NCBI RefSeq assembly: GCF_000620625.1
Contig: NZ_JIAW01000006.1
Span: forward strand, 310,001-374,000
Direction of reading: 5' to 3'
DNA length: 64,000 nucleotides
Origin: Mycobacterium sp. URHB0044
Lineage (GTDB): Bacteria; Actinomycetota; Actinomycetes; Mycobacteriales; Mycobacteriaceae
Both the position numbers and the translations under genes were made by a program. Below the pieces are notes generated by a model. It was given only the letters and a program-made list of their open reading frames with translations. It did not search any database and was not told the origin of the DNA. Shown here one piece after another: positions 32,389-42,877 of this stretch (position 1 is its first letter; each line of letters begins with the position of its first letter).

Positions 32389-33903
32389 ATGACCGCCGCC
32401 GAGTACGACACGTCTGCGCTGGCCCACGAGGAAGAGGGCTACGACAAGGGCCTGAAACCCCGTCAACTCCAGATGATCGCCATCGGTGGAGCGATCGGCA
32501 CGGGCCTCTTCATGGGGGCAGGCGGACGGCTGCACACCGCGGGCCCCGGTCTCTTCATCGTCTACGCCGTCTGCGGCGTCTTCGTCTTCTTCATCCTGCG
32601 CGCGCTCGGCGAGCTGGTTCTGCACCGTCCGTCATCCGGATCGTTCGTCTCCTACGCGCGTGAATTCCTCGGCGAGAAGGCAGCTTACGTCGCCGGCTGG
32701 ATGTACTTCTTCAACTGGGCGTGCACGTCGATCGTCGACGTCACCGCCATCGCGCTCTACATGCACTACTGGGGTGCGTTCGAGGCGATCCCGCAGTGGA
32801 CGATCGCGCTGGTCGCACTGGTCATCACGCTGACGGTCAACATGATCTCGGTGAAGGTGTTCGGCGAGATGGAGTTCTGGGCGGCGCTGATCAAAGTCGT
32901 TGCGCTGGTGACCTTCCTGGTCATCGGCATCATCTTCCTGGCCGGGCGGTTCACCATCCAGGGAGCCACCACGGGCCCGTCGGTGATCGCCGACAACGGC
33001 GGCATCCTGCCGACCGGGATACTGCAGTTGGTCATCATCACGTCGGGTGTCATATTCGCCTACGCCGCAGTGGAATTGGTGGGCACTGCCGCCGGCGAGA
33101 CCGAGAACCCGGCCAAGGTCATGCCAAAGGCGATCAACTCGGTGGTGTTCCGCATCGCCGTGTTCTACGTGGGGTCGCTGATCCTGCTGGCGCTGCTGCT
33201 GCCGTACACGGCGTACAAGCAGGGCACCAGCCCCTTCGTCACGTTCTTCTCGAGCATTGGTGTGCCTGCGGCCGGCGACATCATGAACTTCGTCGTCTTG
33301 ACGGCCGCTCTCTCCAGCCTCAACGCCGGGCTGTACTCCACCGGCCGCATTCTGCGCTCGATGTCGATGAACGGCAGTGCGCCGCAATTCACGGCCAAGA
33401 TGACCCGTCGGGGTGTGCCGTTCGCGGGCATCGCGCTGACGGCGTGCTTCACGGTGGTTGGCGTCTTCCTCAACCTGGTGGTGCCGTCCGAAGCGTTCAA
33501 CATCGCGCTGGACCTCTCGGCGCTGGGCATCATCGCCTCCTGGGCGACCATCGTGATTTGCCAGATTCAGCTGTACCGCTGGTCGAAGAAGGGCATCTTG
33601 GAGCGGCCGTCGTTCCGGTTGTTCGGTACGCCGTACACCAGCTACGCCACCCTGGTGTTCCTGTTCGCCGTCACCGCGCTGATGTGCATCGAGAACTACT
33701 GGAACCTGATCGCGCTGCTGGTGATCGTGCCCGCGTTGATCGGTGGTTGGTATGCGGTGCGGCCGCGCGTACTCGCGATGGCCCGCGAGCGCGTGGGCTA
33801 TACGGGCAATTACCCGGTGGTCGCCGAGACGCCGCTCATGGACGAGTTCCTCGACAAGGACGCACGCGAAGCGGCCAAGCTCGCCAAGGACGACGCCGAG
33901 TAG
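32389..33903 (+). CDS. Amino-acid permease, AnsP-like (APC family)
   Basis: 504 residues, 12 hydrophobic segments. The start region [20 protein letters not shown] and [19 protein letters not shown] are the hallmark of amino-acid/GABA permeases; [20 protein letters not shown] near residue 225 is the second conserved loop. The overall pattern matches mycobacterial L-asparagine permeases AnsP1/AnsP2. It imports an amino acid by proton symport. The hydrophilic C-terminal tail (about 45 residues, ending [15 protein letters not shown]) could be a regulatory target of the neighbouring kinase; that is inference. Confidence 0.9.
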   Translation: MTAAEYDTSALAHEEEGYDKGLKPRQLQMIAIGGAIGTGLFMGAGGRLHTAGPGLFIVYAVCGVFVFFILRALGELVLHRPSSGSFVSYAREFLGEKAAYVAGWMYFFNWACTSIVDVTAIALYMHYWGAFEAIPQWTIALVALVITLTVNMISVKVFGEMEFWAALIKVVALVTFLVIGIIFLAGRFTIQGATTGPSVIADNGGILPTGILQLVIITSGVIFAYAAVELVGTAAGETENPAKVMPKAINSVVFRIAVFYVGSLILLALLLPYTAYKQGTSPFVTFFSSIGVPAAGDIMNFVVLTAALSSLNAGLYSTGRILRSMSMNGSAPQFTAKMTRRGVPFAGIALTACFTVVGVFLNLVVPSEAFNIALDLSALGIIASWATIVICQIQLYRWSKKGILERPSFRLFGTPYTSYATLVFLFAVTALMCIENYWNLIALLVIVPALIGGWYAVRPRVLAMARERVGYTGNYPVVAETPLMDEFLDKDAREAAKLAKDDAE

Positions 33904-33952
33904 CGGCCGCAGCCGTCGACTCTGCAGTCAGGGCGCAAAAGAGCGAGTAGCC

Positions 33953-34005
33953 AGCGCCGTCACCGCAGAATCAAACGCACAGTGGGCGTTTGGACCGACG
34001 GCGCT
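33953..34005. terminator. Nested hairpin between convergent permease and ksgA
   Basis: Outer arms AGCGCCGTC (33953-33961) and GACGGCGCT (33997-34005) enclose inner arms CAAACGC (33972-33978) and GCGTTTG (33986-33992). It lies exactly between two gene ends and could terminate both directions. Confidence 0.55.
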
Positions 34006-34010
34006 AACCG

Positions 34011-36070
<2,060 letters not shown>

Positions 36071-36163
36071 CTATCCCCGACTATGAGGTCAGCGTGAAGT
36101 GAGTCCTGGCCGACCGTTCGATTACAGGACGGTAACGAAAGCCCCTGAGACCGGCAACTCGCG

Positions 36164-37009
36164 TCAACGACTCATTCCGTAGGTCCTGATCGCATTCGCC
36201 GCGGTCTGGTGAGCGACGTCGGTGGCGGGCCGGTCGATGACCTCGGCCAACGCCCTCACGGTATAGGGCAGGCAGTACGACTCATTCGGCGCGCCCCGGT
36301 ACGGATGCGGGGTGAGGAACGGCGCGTCGGTCTCGACCAGGAGCTGCCCGACGGGAATCAACCGGGCCGCCTCACGCAGTGCCGATGCGTTCTTGAAGCT
36401 GACCGTGCCGGACAAGCTGAGCAGCCAGCCCGCGTCGACGCAGGTGCGCGCCATCTCCGGGCCCGAGGAGAAGCAGTGGAAGATCACGGCGTCCGGGGCG
36501 CCCTCGGCGTGCAGCACGTCGAGCACCTCGGCGTCGGCGTCCCGGTTGTGGATCATCAGCGGCTTACCGGTGCGCTTGGCCAGGTCGATGTGCCAGGCGA
36601 AGGCCTCACGCTGCTGCGCGGGGTCCGCACAGCCGTCGAGCTTGCCGGGCCAGTACATGTCCATTCCGGTCTCGCCGATCGCGACGACGCGAGGATGGGC
36701 CGCGAGCCGCTCGATCTCGGCCCTGGCGTCGTCGGTGAGCGCATTGGCGCGCGTCGGGTGCAGCGCCACGGCGGCGTACACCCGCGGATCCCAGTCGGCC
36801 GCCTGCGTCACCCACTGCGCCGAGGCCAGGTCGTCGGCGATGGTGACGACGGCCCCGACCCCCACGGCCTCGGCACGGTCGAGGATGGCGCGCACGTCGT
36901 CGGCGTCCGACGCGCCGCACGCGTCGAGGTGGGTGTGCGCGTCGACCAGCGGCGCCAACGGTTCCGGCGCGGGCGGCTTCTCACGGTTGGCTGGGCGACT
37001 CGAGCTCAC
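36164..37009 (-). CDS. tatD: TatD-family metal-dependent DNase
   Basis: 281 residues from GTG 37009 (MSSSRPANREKPP); GTG 37015 is two codons earlier. Metal ligands of the amidohydrolase fold are all visible: LVDAHTHLD, GETGMDMYWPG, MIHNRDADAEVL, VIFHCFSSGPEM and LVETDAPFLTPHPYRG. Family members are 3'-5' exonucleases acting in DNA repair or turnover. Divergent from metG, 24 nt between starts; 99 nt upstream of rpfB on the same strand. Confidence 0.94.
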   Translation of the reverse strand: MSSSRPANREKPPAPEPLAPLVDAHTHLDACGASDADDVRAILDRAEAVGVGAVVTIADDLASAQWVTQAADWDPRVYAAVALHPTRANALTDDARAEIERLAAHPRVVAIGETGMDMYWPGKLDGCADPAQQREAFAWHIDLAKRTGKPLMIHNRDADAEVLDVLHAEGAPDAVIFHCFSSGPEMARTCVDAGWLLSLSGTVSFKNASALREAARLIPVGQLLVETDAPFLTPHPYRGAPNESYCLPYTVRALAEVIDRPATDVAHQTAANAIRTYGMSR

Positions 37010-37033
37010 CGCCACACAATAAGGTGAGCGTCG

Positions 37034-38620
37034 ATGAGCCCTACCGATCTCCCCGGCGCGGTGACGCCCACCGCGGGACCGCCGTTCTACGTCACGACCG
37101 CGATCGCCTATCCCAACGGCGACCCGCACATCGGGCACGCCTACGAGTACATCGCGACCGATGCGATCGCCCGATTCAAGCGGCTCGACGGGTTCGACGT
37201 CCGCTACCTGACCGGCACCGACGAGCACGGATTGAAGATGGCGCAGGCCGCGGCGGCCGAGGGCATTCCGACGGCTGACTTGGCGCGGCGCAATTCGAAC
37301 AACTTCCAGGCACTGCAGGAGAAGTTGAACGTCTCGTTCGACCGCTTCATCCGCACCACCGACGCCGACCACATCGAGGCGTCCATCGACATCTGGAACC
37401 GGATGAACGACGCCGGCGACATCTACCTGGACTCCTACGCCGGTTGGTATTCGGTGCGCGACGAACGCTTCTTCGCCGAGGACGAGACCGCCGAGGGCCC
37501 GGACGGCACCAGGATCGCCGTCGAAACCGGCACCCCGGTGACGTGGACCGAGGAGCAGACCTACTTCTTCAAGTTGTCCGCCTACACCGACAAGCTGCTG
37601 GCCCACTACCAGGAGCACCCCGAGTTCATCGGGCCCGACGTGCGGCGCAACGAAGTCGTCAGCTTCGTCTCGGGCGGATTGAAGGACCTGTCCATCTCGC
37701 GGACCACCTTCGACTGGGGCGTGCAGGTCCCCGGTCACCCCGACCACGTGATGTACGTCTGGGTGGACGCACTGACCAATTACCTGACCGGCGTGGGTTT
37801 TCCGGACACCGAGTCGGAGTCCTTCCAGCGGTTCTGGCCGGCCGATCTGCACATGATCGGCAAGGACATCATCCGGTTCCACGCGGTGTACTGGCCGGCC
37901 TTCCTGATGTCGGCCGGAATCGAGCTGCCGCGAAGGGTTTTCGCGCACGGCTTCGTGCTCAACAGCGGTGAGAAGATGAGCAAGTCGGTGGGCAACGTGG
38001 TCGACCCGATCGCGTTGGTCGACGCGTTCGGTCTTGACCAGCTGCGCTACTTCCTGTTGCGGGAGGTGCCGTTCGGACAGGACGGCAGCTACACCGAGGA
38101 CGCCATCATCGGGCGGATCAACAGCGACCTCGCAAACGAATTGGGCAACCTGGCCCAGCGGTCGCTGTCGATGGTGAACAAGAACCTCGACGCGACCGTG
38201 CCGGAACCCGGCGAGTTGAACGACGACGACCTCGCGCTCCTGGCCACCGCCGACGCCCTGCTGGAGAAGGTGCGGGCCCACTTCGACGTCCCGGCCATGC
38301 ATCTCGCCCTCGAGGCCATCTGGCTGATGCTCGGCGCGGCCAACCGGTACTTCTCCGCGCAGGAGCCGTGGGTGCTGCGCAAGTCCGACGCCCCGGCCGA
38401 CCAGCAGCGGTTCGGCGCGGTGTTGTACACGACGCTCGAGGTGGTGCGCATCGCCGCACTTCTGGTGCAACCGGTGATGCCGGACTCCGCGGCCAAGCTG
38501 CTCGACCTGCTCGGTCAGCCCGCCGACCAGCGGACGTTCGCCGCGGTCGCCACTCGGCTGGCGCCGGGCACCGCGCTGCCGAAGCCCGAAGGGGTGTTTC
38601 CGCGCTATCAGGTGGAGTGA
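37034..38620 (+). CDS. metG: Methionyl-tRNA synthetase
   Basis: 528 residues from ATG. Class I signatures: [19 protein letters not shown] near residue 25-45 (HIGH) and [12 protein letters not shown] near residue 312 (KMSKS). The anticodon-binding domain contains the WVLRK region ([14 protein letters not shown]). No C-terminal dimerisation domain and no zinc-knuckle cysteines in the insert, as in the short mycobacterial MetS. It charges initiator and elongator tRNA-Met. Confidence 0.97.
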   Translation: MSPTDLPGAVTPTAGPPFYVTTAIAYPNGDPHIGHAYEYIATDAIARFKRLDGFDVRYLTGTDEHGLKMAQAAAAEGIPTADLARRNSNNFQALQEKLNVSFDRFIRTTDADHIEASIDIWNRMNDAGDIYLDSYAGWYSVRDERFFAEDETAEGPDGTRIAVETGTPVTWTEEQTYFFKLSAYTDKLLAHYQEHPEFIGPDVRRNEVVSFVSGGLKDLSISRTTFDWGVQVPGHPDHVMYVWVDALTNYLTGVGFPDTESESFQRFWPADLHMIGKDIIRFHAVYWPAFLMSAGIELPRRVFAHGFVLNSGEKMSKSVGNVVDPIALVDAFGLDQLRYFLLREVPFGQDGSYTEDAIIGRINSDLANELGNLAQRSLSMVNKNLDATVPEPGELNDDDLALLATADALLEKVRAHFDVPAMHLALEAIWLMLGAANRYFSAQEPWVLRKSDAPADQQRFGAVLYTTLEVVRIAALLVQPVMPDSAAKLLDLLGQPADQRTFAAVATRLAPGTALPKPEGVFPRYQVE

Positions 38621-38634
38621 CGCGCGTCACGTCG

Positions 38635-38661
38635 TGTCACACTTCGCTCGTGGGCGGTGTC
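38635..38661 (+). promoter_or_regulatory. Candidate ECF41 sigma-factor promoter
   Basis: TGTCACA (38635-38641) is followed after exactly 16 nt by TGTC (38658-38661). The established promoter for ECF41 sigma factors is TGTCACA and CGTC at about this spacing. It lies 36 nt upstream of the oxidoreductase start and precedes the ECF41-type gene, so the pair is probably self-regulated. Confidence 0.7.
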
Positions 38662-38696
38662 TTGAGGGCAAGGACCCTCGACACGAAGGAGTGACC

Positions 38697-39875
38697 ATGA
38701 GCGGGAAGCGCACGCACGTCGTCGTCATCGGAGGCGGTTACGCCGGGACCCTGGCGGCCAACCACCTGCGGCAGCGCAGTGACGTAGATGTCACGTTGGT
38801 GAACTCACGGCCCTGTTTCGTGGAGCGAATCCGGCTGCATCAGTTGGTCGCGGGCTCCGACGACGCCGTCGTCGGCTACGAGGACATTCTCGGCGAGGGC
38901 ATCCGCCTGGTGGTCGATGACGCCGTGCGGATCGACGCGGCGGCCCGGATCGTGACGTTGGCGTCCGGCGACACCCTCGACTACGACTATCTGATCTACG
39001 CGGTGGGCAGCGCTGCCGGCGCGTTGACGGTTCCCGGCGCGGCCGAATTCGCCTACCCCATCGCCGAATTGGAGCATGCCGAGCGGCTACGTGCAGCGAT
39101 CGACGACCTGCATCCCGCCGCGGCGGTGACCGTCGTCGGCGCCGGACCGACGGGCATCGAGACGGCCGCAGAACTCGGCGAGCAGGGTCGCAACGTGACA
39201 CTCGTCTGCGGCAAGGTGCTCGGCCCGTACCTCAGCACGCCGGGTCGGCGCTCGGTGGCCAAGCGGCTGGCCAAGCTGGGCGTGACCGTGCTGGACGGAC
39301 CGGACGCGTGCGTCACCGAGGTTCGCGAGCGGACCGTCGTGCTGTCCGACGGCCGTGAGTTGCCGAGCGTCGTCACGATCTGGGCCGCGGGCTTCGCCGT
39401 CCCCGACCTCGCCGCGCGCAGCGGATTGCGCACCGACGCGGTGGGCCGCCTGCTGACCGATGAGACACTCACCAGCGTGGACAGCCCACGCATCGTCGCG
39501 GCCGGGGATGCCGCCGCGCCGTCGGACCTGCCGCTGCGGATGAGCTGCCAGGCCGCCATCCCGCTCGGCGCCCAAGCTGCCAACACGGTCCTCAGCCGCA
39601 TCGCGGGCACCGCGCCTGCCGCGCTGAACCAGGCGTTCGTCGGGCAGTGTGTGAGCCTCGGCCGCGGGGCGGCCACCATTCAGATCGCACACCTCGACGA
39701 CCGCGTCATGCCGGCCTACATCGGTGGTCGCGCCGCCGCGGCGATCAAGGAGACCGTGTGCAAGGGCACCGTCGCGGCGCTGGCCCGCGAGGCCCGCAAG
39801 CCGGGCTCGTACTTCTGGCTCAAGGGCGGGAAGCGGGCCGATCGGGTGGCAGCGGTTGGGGTTCGGGTCGAATGA
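38697..39875 (+). CDS. NAD(P)/FAD-dependent oxidoreductase (type II NADH dehydrogenase-like)
   Basis: 392 residues from ATG 38697 with GAAGGAG 5 nt upstream. Two Rossmann motifs: VVVIGGGYAGTLAA (residues 8-21) for FAD and VTVVGAGPTGIETAAEL near 142 for NAD(P)H. The C-terminal FAD motif is SPRIVAAGDAAAPS. This matches NDH-2-like/AIF-like flavoproteins without a membrane-anchoring C-terminal helix. It overlaps the sigma factor start by 4 nt (ATGA). In ECF41 modules the partner gene is typically a carboxymuconolactone decarboxylase, oxidoreductase or epimerase, so this is the expected partner. Confidence 0.92.
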   Translation: MSGKRTHVVVIGGGYAGTLAANHLRQRSDVDVTLVNSRPCFVERIRLHQLVAGSDDAVVGYEDILGEGIRLVVDDAVRIDAAARIVTLASGDTLDYDYLIYAVGSAAGALTVPGAAEFAYPIAELEHAERLRAAIDDLHPAAAVTVVGAGPTGIETAAELGEQGRNVTLVCGKVLGPYLSTPGRRSVAKRLAKLGVTVLDGPDACVTEVRERTVVLSDGRELPSVVTIWAAGFAVPDLAARSGLRTDAVGRLLTDETLTSVDSPRIVAAGDAAAPSDLPLRMSCQAAIPLGAQAANTVLSRIAGTAPAALNQAFVGQCVSLGRGAATIQIAHLDDRVMPAYIGGRAAAAIKETVCKGTVAALAREARKPGSYFWLKGGKRADRVAAVGVRVE

Positions 39876-40771
39876 CTGGCAGCGAGGAGCACGCCGACCG
39901 GTTCACCCTGCTGCGGCCGTTGCTGTTCACCATCGCCTACGAAATATTGGGCTCCGCAACGGAAGCCGACGACGTGCTGCAGGAGAGCTACCTGCGTTGG
40001 GCCGACGTCGACTTGGCGACGGTGCGCGACACCAAGTCCTACCTCGCCCAGCTCGTCACGCGTCAGGCGCTCAACGCGCTGCGCGCGGACGCCCGTCGCC
40101 GCGAGGACTATGTCGGTCCGTGGCTGCCCGAGCCGCTGGTCCTCGACGACCGGGACCCGGCCGCCGACATGGTGCTCGCCGAGTCGGTGTCGATGGCGAT
40201 GCTCGTCCTGTTGGAGACGCTTGGTCCCGACGAGCGGGCGGTGTTCGTGCTGCGCGAGGTGTTCGGCTTCGGCTACGACGAAATCGCCTCTGCTGTCGGC
40301 AAATCGACGGCCACCGTTCGCCAGGTCGCGCACCGGGCACGCGAACACGTGCATGCCCGCCGCAAGCGCTTCGAACCGATCGACACCGCGACGTCCGCCG
40401 AGCTCACCGAGCGGTTCCTCACGGCGGCGGCCACCGGCGACATGGACGGCCTGCTGTCGATGCTGGCCCCTGACGCCACGTGGACGGCGGATAGCAACGG
40501 CAAGGCGAGTGCCGCGCGCAGGCCCGTGGTGGGTGCGCGGAAGGTGGCATCGGCGGTGATCGGCTTGTTCCGGCTCGGCAACAAGTTGCCCGACGTCCGC
40601 ATGGAGATGGTCACCTGCAACAGCGCGCCTGCGATCGTGGTCTACAGCGGCGATCATCTCGAAGGCGTGTTCACCATCGAGATGATCGACGGCAAGATCA
40701 CGCACTTCTACGCGATGCGCAATCCCGACAAGTTGGCCGCCATCGCCGTCCGACGGGCGATCAGCCGCTAG
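39872..40771 (+). CDS. SigJ-type ECF41 RNA polymerase sigma factor with SnoaL-like C-terminal domain
   Basis: 299 residues. Sigma region 2: LLFTIAYEILGSATEADDVL with the following YLRWADVDLATVRDTKSYLA; region 4: GFGYDEIASAVGKSTATVRQ. From about residue 175 a SnoaL-like (NTF2-fold) domain follows (FLTAAATGDMDGLLSMLAPD), which in ECF41 factors replaces a classical anti-sigma factor. Start overlaps the oxidoreductase stop by 4 nt. The promoter candidate upstream of the pair indicates autoregulation. M. tuberculosis SigJ has the same layout. Confidence 0.93.
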   Translation: MTGSEEHADRFTLLRPLLFTIAYEILGSATEADDVLQESYLRWADVDLATVRDTKSYLAQLVTRQALNALRADARRREDYVGPWLPEPLVLDDRDPAADMVLAESVSMAMLVLLETLGPDERAVFVLREVFGFGYDEIASAVGKSTATVRQVAHRAREHVHARRKRFEPIDTATSAELTERFLTAAATGDMDGLLSMLAPDATWTADSNGKASAARRPVVGARKVASAVIGLFRLGNKLPDVRMEMVTCNSAPAIVVYSGDHLEGVFTIEMIDGKITHFYAMRNPDKLAAIAVRRAISR

Positions 40772-40790
40772 CGTCTGACACCCTTGGCCG

Positions 40791-42047
40791 GTGCGGATTG
40801 ATCGGCTCGGCGACCTCGGCAGCGCCCCGTCGGTGTTGCGCACGGTCGCCGACGCCGCCGCCCGCCGTGGCATGCCGCCGCCAGCGGCCCTGATCGGTGA
40901 GTGGTTCGGGTCGAGAGCGGTGATCGCGCCGAGCGTGGCGGTTCGACCGGTCGACGTCGACGCCGTCTTCGACGTAACACCCGGGGCGGGCGAGGCCGTC
41001 GGTGGCGGCTGGATCGGGTATCTGTCCTACCCCGACGCGGGCGCCGACGGCCGTGGGCCGCGGATTCCGGAAGCGGCAGGCGGCTGGACTGACTGCGTGC
41101 TGCGCCAGGACGCCGGCGGTGCGTGGTGGCATGAAAGCCTTTCGGGTGCAGGGCTTTCCGCGTGGGTGGCCGACGCACTGCAGCGCCCCACGCCGCCGCA
41201 GGAATGCGGGATCGTGTGGGGCGATGCCGACCGCGATGCTCACCGCCGCGGAGTGCTGGAGTGCCTCGAGGCGATCGCCGCGGGTGAGGTTTACCAGGCG
41301 TGCGTGTGCACACAGTTCTCCGGCCGCCTGCACGGCACGCCGCTCGACTTCTTCGTCGAGGCGGTCGGCCGAACCGCCCCCGCGCGTGCGGCATACGTGG
41401 CGGGCGAGTGGGGCGCGGTGGCCTCGCTGTCGCCCGAACTGTTCCTGCGCCGGGCCGGTGTGTCGGTGACGTCCAGCCCGATCAAGGGCACGTTGCCGAT
41501 CACGGCCGACCCAGCTCAGTTGCGGGCGTCGGTCAAGGACGTCGCCGAGAACATCATGATCGTCGACCTGGTTCGCAACGACCTGAGCCGTGTCGCCGTC
41601 ACGGGCAGCGTCACGGTGCCGGAGCTGCTGGCCGTGCGGCCCGCGCCAGGCGTGTGGCATCTGGTGTCCACCGTCGCCGCGCGCGTCGACGTCGCGGTGC
41701 CCATGGCCGAGGTGCTCGACGCGACGTTCCCGCCGGCGTCGGTGACCGGTACGCCGAAGTCGCGGGCTCGCCACCTCTTGACGAGATGGGAGCCGATGCG
41801 TCGCGGAATCTATTGCGGCACAGTAGGGTTGGCGTCACCCGTCGCCGGAACCGAGCTCAACGTCGCGATCCGCACCGTCGAATTCGACGCCAGTGGAGGC
41901 GCGGTGCTAGGGGTCGGCGGCGGCATCACCGCGGATTCGGATCCCGACGCGGAGTGGGACGAATGCCTGCACAAGGCCGCGCCGATCATCGGCGCTCCGC
42001 ATACGGCCGCCATCGCTCAGCGCCGCGAACGCAGAACCGCGTCGTAG
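40791..42047 (+). CDS. pabB: Aminodeoxychorismate synthase component I
   Basis: 418 residues from GTG. Chorismate-binding domain with ASLSPELFLRR, SSPIKGTLPITADP (the PIKGT motif with active-site Lys), VDLVRNDLSRVA and FPPASVTGTPKSRA. It converts chorismate with ammonia to aminodeoxychorismate for folate synthesis. Position matches M. tuberculosis Rv1005c pabB. The C-terminus overlaps the convergent rsmI by 31 nt. Confidence 0.94.
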   Translation: MRIDRLGDLGSAPSVLRTVADAAARRGMPPPAALIGEWFGSRAVIAPSVAVRPVDVDAVFDVTPGAGEAVGGGWIGYLSYPDAGADGRGPRIPEAAGGWTDCVLRQDAGGAWWHESLSGAGLSAWVADALQRPTPPQECGIVWGDADRDAHRRGVLECLEAIAAGEVYQACVCTQFSGRLHGTPLDFFVEAVGRTAPARAAYVAGEWGAVASLSPELFLRRAGVSVTSSPIKGTLPITADPAQLRASVKDVAENIMIVDLVRNDLSRVAVTGSVTVPELLAVRPAPGVWHLVSTVAARVDVAVPMAEVLDATFPPASVTGTPKSRARHLLTRWEPMRRGIYCGTVGLASPVAGTELNVAIRTVEFDASGGAVLGVGGGITADSDPDAEWDECLHKAAPIIGAPHTAAIAQRRERRTAS

Positions 42048-42853
42048 AGCTCGCGGCGTGACGGTGCGCCGGGATTCGCGGCGATCACCTCGGCGCACGC
42101 ATCCTTGACGCCCGCGCCGGCCTCCACCAGGGCCAGCACCGCGGCGACCAAGGTCGCCTCGTCCACGCGGGGTTGCGCGCCGGCGAGCACCACGGTGATC
42201 TCGCCGAGGACGCCGTCAGCGGCCCAGTCCGCGAGCTCGCGCAGCGATCCGCGCCTGATCTCCTCGTGGGTCTTGGTCAGCTCGCGGCACACGACCGCCC
42301 GACGGTCGGGCCCGAGGGTGTCGACGGCGTCGCGCAGGCAGTCGGCAAGCCGGCGCGGAGACTCGAAGAACACGCACGTCCGCTGCTCACCGGACAGCCC
42401 GGCGAGCCACGAGGTCCGCGCGGCCTGCTTGCGCGGCGCGAAGCCCTCGAAGCAGAACCGGTCCGACGCCAGCCCCGACACCGCGAGCGCCGTCGTCACC
42501 GCCGATGGGCCTGGCAGGCAGCTGACCTGCAGCCCCGCTTCGGCGCAGGCCGCGACGAGGCGATAGCCGGGATCGTTGATCAGCGGCATGCCTGCGTCGC
42601 TGACTACCAGGACCGTCGCACCGCCCTCGATCTCCTCGATCAGCCACGGCACCCGCGACGCCTCGTTCTGATCGAAGAAGCTGACCACTCTGCCGGCGGG
42701 CTTGACGCCGAGCGCCTGCGCCAGTGTCCTGACCCGCCGGGTGTCCTCGGCGGCGACGATGTCGACGGTGCCCAGCGCCTCCACCAGACGTGCCGACGCG
42801 TCGCCGACCTGCCCCAACGGGGTGGCCGCGAGCAGCAGTCGGCCTCCCGTCAC
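42017..42853 (-). CDS. rsmI: 16S rRNA 2'-O-ribose C1402 methyltransferase
   Basis: 278 residues from GTG 42853 (MTGGRLLLAATPLGQVGD). The TP-methyltransferase (SAM) fold is shown by ATPLGQVGDASARLVEAL, VAAEDTRRVRTLAQ, VSDAGMPLINDPGYRLVAAC and LPGPSAVTTALAVSGL. Together with RsmH it modifies C1402 in 16S rRNA. Divergent from pmt with only 24 nt between the start codons, and convergent with pabB. Confidence 0.96.
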   Translation of the reverse strand: MTGGRLLLAATPLGQVGDASARLVEALGTVDIVAAEDTRRVRTLAQALGVKPAGRVVSFFDQNEASRVPWLIEEIEGGATVLVVSDAGMPLINDPGYRLVAACAEAGLQVSCLPGPSAVTTALAVSGLASDRFCFEGFAPRKQAARTSWLAGLSGEQRTCVFFESPRRLADCLRDAVDTLGPDRRAVVCRELTKTHEEIRRGSLRELADWAADGVLGEITVVLAGAQPRVDEATLVAAVLALVEAGAGVKDACAEVIAANPGAPSRRELYDAVLRSRR

Positions 42854-42860
42854 ACTGCAC

Positions 42861-42870
42861 AGCCTACGAT
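42861..42870. promoter_or_regulatory. Overlapping divergent -10 elements of rsmI and pmt
   Basis: TACGAT (42865-42870, +) lies 7 nt before the pmt GTG. TAGGCT (42866-42861, -) lies 7 nt before the rsmI GTG. The two hexamers share 2 bp. Both predict leaderless transcripts from one 24-nt gap. Confidence 0.5.
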
Positions 42871-42877
42871 CGCTCGT

